Shown here: one piece after another, positions 59,901 through 64,000 of the stretch | Position numbering within the stretch: position 1 is the first letter of the stretch | Layout: every line of letters begins with the position of its first letter | Assembly: GCF_051900425.1 (NCBI RefSeq) | Contig: NZ_JBHZGK010000001.1 | Span: 310,001-374,000, forward strand | Direction: 5' to 3' | Source of the DNA: Frateuria_A sp051900425 | GTDB lineage: Bacteria > Pseudomonadota > Gammaproteobacteria > Xanthomonadales > Rhodanobacteraceae | DNA: 64,000 bases | Program-made: the position numbers and the translations under genes | The notes under the pieces: model-generated | Seen by the model: only the letters and a program-made list of their open reading frames with translations | Told to the model about the DNA's origin: nothing | The model's database searches: none

Positions 59901-61766
59901 ATGCGTCGCCTGCACATCGGTCGCCGCACCTGGCTGGTCACCGCGCTGGTCGCGCTGACGCTCGCCTTCATCGGCATCACCCTGGCCAGCAGCCGCGGCC
60001 TGCAGGCCGCACGCGTCGACCTGACCGCCGATCACCTGTACACGCTTACGCCAGGGACCCAGCACATCATCGACGGCCTGCGCCGGCCGTTGAAGCTCAC
60101 CCTGTATTTTTCGGAGCACGCCACTCGCGATCTGCCGCAGCTGCGCAGCTACGAACAACGGGTACGCGAGATGCTGCAGGAGATGGTCGCCCGCTCGCGT
60201 GGCCGCATCCGTCTGGCCGTGATCGATCCGGTGCCGTATTCGGACGACGAGGCCAGCGCCGAAGGCGGCGGCCTGACCCCGATCAACGGCGGCAGCAACG
60301 GCGAGCGGGTGTTCTTCGGTCTGGTGGGCAATACGGTGGCTGGCGGCGAAGGGGAGAGCGAGGAGCGCAGCCTGTCGATCCCGTTCTTCGACCCGGCGCG
60401 CGAGACCTTCCTCGAATACGACATCGCCAAATTGCTGTACGAGCTGGACCAGCCCAGCAAGCCGCACATCGGCCTGATCAGTTCGCTGCCGCTGGCCGGC
60501 AACGCGGCGATCGGCGAGCCGCCGTGGGCGGTCGTGCAGCAGCTGGAGCAACTGTTTGAAGTCAGGACGCTGGACGCCGACACGCTCACCCGCGTGGGCG
60601 ATGACATCCAGGTGCTGCTGCTGGTGCATCCCAAGCGGCTGCCGGATGCCGCTGTCTACGCGCTGGACCAGTACGTGCTGCGGGGCGGGCACCTGGTGGT
60701 GTTCGTCGACCCGGACGCGGAGCTCGACACCACGCCCTACGTGGACAGCAATGGCGTCACCGACGACCACAACTCCGACTTGTCGCGACTGTTCGCCGCC
60801 TGGGGCGTGACGTTCGATGCGCACTCGGTGGTGCTGGACCGTTCGCGCGCGCTGCAGATCGAATTGGCCGGCACCAACCTCAACCACCCGGCGATGCTGG
60901 GCCTGGGACCGCAGGAGCTCAACCACAACGACGTGGTGACCGCCAGCCTGCAGCGCATCAACGTGTCCACCGCCGGCAGCTTCGACCTCGCGCCGAACGC
61001 GCAGACGCGCCTGCTGCCCTTGATCCAGAGCAGCGCCGAGGCGGAGAAGGTGCCCGCGCAGCGCGTGCTGGAGGCGGCCAGCGACCCGACCGCGCTGCTG
61101 CAGGGCTACCAGCCGGACAACCAGCACTACGTGATTGCCGCGCGTCTGCGCGGGACCTTCCATAGCGCTTTCCCGCAGCGTGCCGCAACGCCGGGGCACC
61201 TGGCTGAATCCAGGCCTGATTCCGAGGTCGTGCTGGTGGCCGATACCGACATCCTCAGCGACCGGCTGTGGGTGGAGATGCAGAGCTTCCTGGGCCAGCC
61301 GATGCTCTCGGCCTTTGCCAACAACGGCGACTTCGTCACCAACCTGGCCGACAACCTGAGCGGCTCTTCGGCACTGCTTTCCATCCGCGGACGCTCGGCC
61401 TCGCAGCGTCCGTTCACCCGCGTGCGGGCGTTGCAGGCGGCGGCCGACCAGAAGTTCCTGGTGAAGAAGCAGGAGCTGGAGCGGGAACTGGCCGAGACGC
61501 GGCAGCGGTTGGACGAGCTGCAGAAGAACGGGCGCTCCAGCGCGGCCAGTGCGCAGCAGAAGAGCGAGATCGAGCAGTTCCAGCAGCGGCGGCTGGCGAT
61601 CAACAAGGAGCTGCGCGATGTGCAGCACCAGCTCAATGCGGAGATCGATGCGCTGGGGTTGCGGCTGAAGGTGATCAACATCGTGCTGGTGCCGGCGCTG
61701 GTGACGTTGATCGGGCTGCTGTACGGGTGGCGGCGTGTTCGCCAGAGTCGGTCGCGGCCGGGCTAG
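59901..61766 (+). CDS. GldG-like ABC auxiliary protein
   Basis: 621-aa protein of the GldG/ABC-type uncharacterised family. An N-terminal membrane helix (WLVTALVALTLAFIGITLA) leads to a large extracytoplasmic region (DHLYTLTPGTQHIIDGLRRP, IRLAVIDPVPYSDDEA, LLLVHPKRLPDAAVYALDQY). A coiled-coil-like stretch (KKQELERELAETRQRLDELQ) precedes a C-terminal helix (VLVPALVTLIGLLYGWRR). It completes the ATPase-permease-GldG module. Related operons usually end with a DUF4340 gene, which is missing here. The role in other bacteria is gliding or cell-surface export; unknown here. Confidence 0.9.
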   Translation: MRRLHIGRRTWLVTALVALTLAFIGITLASSRGLQAARVDLTADHLYTLTPGTQHIIDGLRRPLKLTLYFSEHATRDLPQLRSYEQRVREMLQEMVARSRGRIRLAVIDPVPYSDDEASAEGGGLTPINGGSNGERVFFGLVGNTVAGGEGESEERSLSIPFFDPARETFLEYDIAKLLYELDQPSKPHIGLISSLPLAGNAAIGEPPWAVVQQLEQLFEVRTLDADTLTRVGDDIQVLLLVHPKRLPDAAVYALDQYVLRGGHLVVFVDPDAELDTTPYVDSNGVTDDHNSDLSRLFAAWGVTFDAHSVVLDRSRALQIELAGTNLNHPAMLGLGPQELNHNDVVTASLQRINVSTAGSFDLAPNAQTRLLPLIQSSAEAEKVPAQRVLEAASDPTALLQGYQPDNQHYVIAARLRGTFHSAFPQRAATPGHLAESRPDSEVVLVADTDILSDRLWVEMQSFLGQPMLSAFANNGDFVTNLADNLSGSSALLSIRGRSASQRPFTRVRALQAAADQKFLVKKQELERELAETRQRLDELQKNGRSSAASAQQKSEIEQFQQRRLAINKELRDVQHQLNAEIDALGLRLKVINIVLVPALVTLIGLLYGWRRVRQSRSRPG

Positions 61767-61814
61767 GGCGCGGTCGCTCTCGTAGAGCTTTCGGTCGCCT
61801 TCGGCGCCCGAGTC

Positions 61815-61842
61815 ACTTTCTCTTGCTTGCCCAAGAGAAAGT
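61815..61842. repeat. Xanthomonad-type inverted repeat
   Basis: An 11-base-pair perfect stem ACTTTCTCTTG / CAAGAGAAAGT with a six-base loop (CTTGCC). The flanking sequence TCGGCGCCCGAGTCACT..AACCAAAGAGAAGGGCACCC is a repeat I recall as common in Xanthomonadaceae and Lysobacteraceae genomes; the recall is not checked. It has no U-run for a plus-strand terminator. Confidence 0.6.
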
Positions 61843-62045
61843 AACCAAAGAGAAGGGCACCCCGATGGCGCGCCCTTCGGGTGCGCGTGCGGGCGGCGGG
61901 GTTTTCCGACGGGGCTTCCTGCCCCGACGAAAAACTGGCCGGCGCCCTGCCGGTCACCCTGCGGCTGATCCGCCACCCGCCCGCCGCGCCATACGGACCC
62001 GGGTAGAGCAGCGCGCTTCCTGCGCGCACTTTTCGGCGGAACCAA

Positions 62046-62227
62046 GGCCGAGGCGAAAAGCCGGAGCGAAAGGCCGGAGCAAAAGGCCGGAGCAAAAGGC
62101 CGGAGCGAAAGGCCGGAGCGAAAGGCCGGAGCGAAAGGCCGGAGCGAAAGGCCGGAGCGAAAGGCCGGAGCGAAAGGCCGGAGCGAAAGGCCGGAGCGAA
62201 AGGCCGGAGCGAAAGGCCGGAGCGAAA
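62046..62227. repeat. 13-bp tandem repeat array (13 copies plus one diverged)
   Basis: The unit GGCCGGAGCGAAA is repeated head to tail from 62059 to 62227, 13 copies of 13 bases. Most copies are identical; copies 2 and 3 read GGCCGGAGCAAAA and the first starts with A. A diverged copy (GGCCGAGGCGAAA) precedes it at 62046-62058. Because 13 is not a multiple of three, each copy shifts frame. Confidence 0.95.
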
Positions 62228-62250
62228 GCATGGACTTTGCGGTGAACCGG

Positions 62251-62290
62251 CTCCCTCGCCCCTCCGGGGAGAGGGTTGGGGTGAGGGGCC
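62251..62290. repeat. Family-B REP-like element
   Basis: CTCCCTCGCCCCTCCGGGGA, then GAGGGTTGGGGTGAGGGGCC, directly after the tandem array and before the CtaG gene. Confidence 0.8.
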
Positions 62291-62412
62291 GGGGCCCGCC
62301 TCGAGCTTCCACCTGTGACTCTGACGTCCGCCAAAGCGGCAATCTGCCGCAAGCGCCCCGGCGCCTTGCCGTGGGGTCTATCCTTGCAGGCTGGTGGTTG
62401 CGCGGGCCGGTA

Positions 62413-63264
62413 ATGGCGCTGTTGCTCAAATGGATCGTGCCGTGGGAGTTCTCGTGGGTGTTCCTCGCGAGCTTCCTCGTGGCCGCGGTGCTGTACTGGC
62501 GTGGCTCGCGCGCGCTCGGCGTGAGCCTGGCCCGGCGCCTGTCGTTCTGGAGCGGCATGGCGATCATCTACCTGTCGCTGCACACCTACCTGGATTACTA
62601 CGCGGAGCACGAGTTCTTCATGCACCGCATCCAGCAGGTGCTGCTGCATCATCTCGCGCCGTTGCTGGTGGTCGCCTCCTACCCGGGGTCGGTGCTGCGC
62701 GCGGGCCTGCCGCTGGAGTGGCGCGCGCGGGTGCTGCGCCCGGTGCAGCAGTCGGCGCCATGGCGCGCGGTGAGCGCGGTACTGTTCAACCCGGCGCTGG
62801 CGACGTTCCTGTTCATCGCCTTCATCCTGATCTGGCTGATCCCGGCGATGCAGACGCTGGCGATGCTGGACTGGCGCATCTACCGCTTCATGAACTGGAC
62901 GATGCTCGGCAGCGGCTTCATCTACTGGGCGCTGGTGCTGGACCACCGGCCCCGTCCGCCGGGGCGGATGATCCCGGGGCTGCGGGTGCTGTCGCCGGCG
63001 ATCACGATGTCGCCGCAGATCCTGGCGGGCGCGATCATCACGTTTTCCAAGACCGATCTGTATCCGATCTTCGAAATCTGCGGACGCGCGTTCACGTTCA
63101 ACGTGTTGACCGGCCAGATGGTCGGCGGCGTGATCACCTGGGTGCCGGCGGCCATGATCGAATCGGTGGGCGCCTTGCTGGCCCTGCGCCAGTGGCTGGC
63201 GCTGTCGCGGCGCGGGCGCATCCGGCGAGAGCACCGCGCGCCGCCGCGTCCGGCACGCACATAG
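62413..63264 (+). CDS. CtaG/caa3-type cytochrome c oxidase assembly protein
   Basis: 283-aa polytopic membrane protein with about seven to eight helices. It has LLKWIVPWEFSWVFLASFLVA at the start, HTYLDYYAEHEFFMHRIQQVLLHHLAPLL with the conserved HHLAP stretch, AFILIWLIPAMQTL, MLGSGFIYWALVLDHRP and a positively charged tail. Such proteins assist insertion of copper into cytochrome c oxidase (CtaG, DUF420/caa3 group). It is convergent with the Sco-PCuAC copper genes, which supports a role in copper delivery to oxidase. ATG 62413 is chosen; no strong ribosome binding site. Confidence 0.85.
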   Translation: MALLLKWIVPWEFSWVFLASFLVAAVLYWRGSRALGVSLARRLSFWSGMAIIYLSLHTYLDYYAEHEFFMHRIQQVLLHHLAPLLVVASYPGSVLRAGLPLEWRARVLRPVQQSAPWRAVSAVLFNPALATFLFIAFILIWLIPAMQTLAMLDWRIYRFMNWTMLGSGFIYWALVLDHRPRPPGRMIPGLRVLSPAITMSPQILAGAIITFSKTDLYPIFEICGRAFTFNVLTGQMVGGVITWVPAAMIESVGALLALRQWLALSRRGRIRREHRAPPRPART

Positions 63265-63325
63265 GCGGCGGCCCGCCGCCTCTCGCCGCACATCGGAGGT
63301 GGGTCGAAGCCCACCCTGGACGGGA

Positions 63326-63766
63326 CTACAGCGCGTTTGCCGGCTTGGCGAGGAACCCGGTGGCCAGCGTGCTGCCGTCGGCGAAGTGCAGCGTGATCTG
63401 CACCGTCTGGCCCGGCTGCACCGGCTTGACCGCGTCCATCAACATGAAGTGGTAGCCACCCGGCGCGAGCGCGACCTCGCCGTGCGCCGGCACGGTGAGC
63501 CGGTCGACCATGCGCATGCGCCCCATGCCCGTATCGGTGGAGCTCTCGTGGAGCATCACGCTGCCGTAGGCCGCGCTGCTGGCGCCATCGAGCACGGCCG
63601 GCTGATCGCCATCGTTGCGCAGGGTCACGTAGCCGCCGGCGGGCAGGCTGGCGGGCATCACGCGGATCCAGGCATGGCCGGCATGCACCTGATCGGCCTG
63701 GCCTGCATGGGCGGCACTGGCGCCGAGCAGCCCGGCGAGCAGCAGCGGCAGGTAGCGAAGGGTCAT
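63326..63766 (-). CDS. PCu(A)C-type periplasmic copper chaperone
   Basis: 146-aa exported protein. It has a signal peptide (MTLRYLPLLLAGLLGASAAHA) and the cupredoxin-like PCuAC domain. The copper ligands are read in VMLHESSTDTGMGRMRMV and HFMLMDAVKP, in the H-x(n)-M...H-x-M pattern typical of this family. It passes Cu(I) to the CuA site of cytochrome oxidase together with Sco. Its ATG overlaps the stop of the upstream Sco gene (ATGA), so the two are co-translated. Confidence 0.93.
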   Translation of the reverse strand: MTLRYLPLLLAGLLGASAAHAGQADQVHAGHAWIRVMPASLPAGGYVTLRNDGDQPAVLDGASSAAYGSVMLHESSTDTGMGRMRMVDRLTVPAHGEVALAPGGYHFMLMDAVKPVQPGQTVQITLHFADGSTLATGFLAKPANAL

Positions 63767-64000
63767 GTTCCGGTTTCCAGCAGCAGGTAAAGGTCGTGGA
63801 CGAGGTCGTCCTGCGAGGCGGCCGGCGTGGCGAGCAGGCGCGCCCGTCCCTGGCGGTCGAACAGGTAGATCGCCGAGCTGTGGCTGACCTCGTACTGGCC
63901 GTTCGCCTGGGACGGCTCGCGGGTGAACGCGGAGCGATAGCGCTTGCTCAGTGCTTCCAACGCCCGTGGTGTGCCGGTCAGGCCGACCGCGCGCTTGTCG
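63763..64000 (-). CDS. SCO1/SenC-family protein, 5' end beyond the window
   Basis: The C-terminal 78 residues of a Sco (Cu-binding thioredoxin-fold) protein read in from the right edge. They include VGLTGTPRALEALSKRYRSA and EVSHSSAIYLFDRQGRARLL, which match the end of the Sco fold with its conserved histidine (YEVSHSSAIYL). The CxxxC copper motif must lie upstream, outside the window. It precedes and overlaps the PCuAC gene, an arrangement for copper insertion into oxidase subunit II. Confidence 0.88.
   Translation of the reverse strand, partial: DKRAVGLTGTPRALEALSKRYRSAFTREPSQANGQYEVSHSSAIYLFDRQGRARLLATPAASQDDLVHDLYLLLETGT

Larger units (their letters stand above)
61767..62412. other. Repeat-rich non-coding stretch
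   Basis: The 646 bases between the GldG-like and CtaG genes hold no supported gene. In order: a Xanthomonad-type inverted repeat (61815-61842), a CG-rich segment resembling its flank, the 13-bp tandem array (62046-62227), a family-B palindrome (62251-62290) and about 120 bases with no recognisable signal before the CtaG ATG. Open frames that pass through the array are artefacts of its lack of stop codons. Confidence 0.8.

Noticed and set aside
62059..62227. CRISPR-like repeat
   Set aside because: The 13-bp units are contiguous with no spacers, so it is a tandem array and not CRISPR.
59856..62567. Minus-strand frame with a repeated 13-residue peptide
   Set aside because: It is read through the 13-bp array and the shadow of the GldG gene; no start or ribosome binding site supports it.
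1..64000. tRNA, rRNA, prophage, insertion sequence or origin
   Set aside because: No cloverleaf with a GGTTCGA-type arm, no transposase or integrase motifs and no DnaA-box cluster were seen on reading either strand; a tRNAscan or IS search would settle this.

Overview
The window reads as a contiguous chromosomal segment of a high-GC gammaproteobacterium of the Xanthomonadales (Lysobacterales), most likely Rhodanobacteraceae (Dyella/Rhodanobacter/Luteibacter-like). This rests on the rpsB-tsf-pyrH-frr-uppS-cdsA-dxr-rseP-bamA-lpxD-fabZ-lpxA-lpxB-rnhB-dnaE order, the map-glnD-dapD-dapE neighbourhood, Xanthomonad-style GumN/TraB and DUF5916 proteins, and dense REP-like palindromes between genes. 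The genus is an inference. Most of the content is core housekeeping; I see no prophage, insertion sequence, CRISPR array, tRNA or rRNA.

Layout. 0.1-19.6 kb, minus strand: translation start-up (rpsB, tsf), UMP kinase (pyrH), ribosome recycling (frr), undecaprenyl-PP and CDP-DAG synthesis (uppS, cdsA), isoprenoid precursor synthesis (dxr), envelope stress protease (rseP), outer membrane assembly (bamA), lipid A synthesis (lpxD, fabZ, lpxA, lpxB), rnhB and dnaE. Successive genes often overlap by an ATGA. 19.9-27.3 kb, mostly plus: map, glnD, dapD, an ArsC/Spx-like protein and dapE, with a convergent degenerate HD-GYP gene. 27.5-34.4 kb, accessory: an ECF42-type sigma factor with its DGPF/YCII partner, a DUF3224 protein, a penicillin-acylase-family enzyme, a DUF2233 lipoprotein and two overlapping Nudix genes. 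34.5-45.8 kb, minus strand: an M16 peptidase pair (one active, one lacking the zinc motif), a split lipoate ligase (accessory domain plus catalytic domain), an exported small protein, parC, a GumN/TraB protein, an alpha/beta hydrolase, cfa, a DUF190 protein and crcB behind a fluoride riboswitch. 46-50.8 kb, plus: a Bcr/CflA efflux pump, a DUF5916 outer-membrane protein, a 3-methyladenine glycosylase and ChaB. 51-54 kb, minus: an operon of GNAT, minC, minD, minE and an HExxH protein. 54.2-61.8 kb, plus: a NarL/DesK-type two-component pair, a membrane-anchored SRPBCC protein, and an ABC export/gliding-type module (ATPase, permease, GldG-like). 61.8-64 kb: a 13-bp x 13 tandem array, a CtaG-type oxidase assembly protein and, on the minus strand, a Sco (cut by the window edge)-PCuAC copper-delivery pair.

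Three palindromic repeat families (called A, B and C here) occupy most intergenic gaps. The best second-look signals are the fluoride riboswitch with a linked gene string that includes cfa, the HD-GYP protein that has lost its HD dyad, the two-gene lipoate ligase, REP sequence read in frame at the start of rnhB, the 13x13 tandem array, and a probable leaderless histidine-kinase mRNA. I did not find a clearly undescribed multi-gene system.
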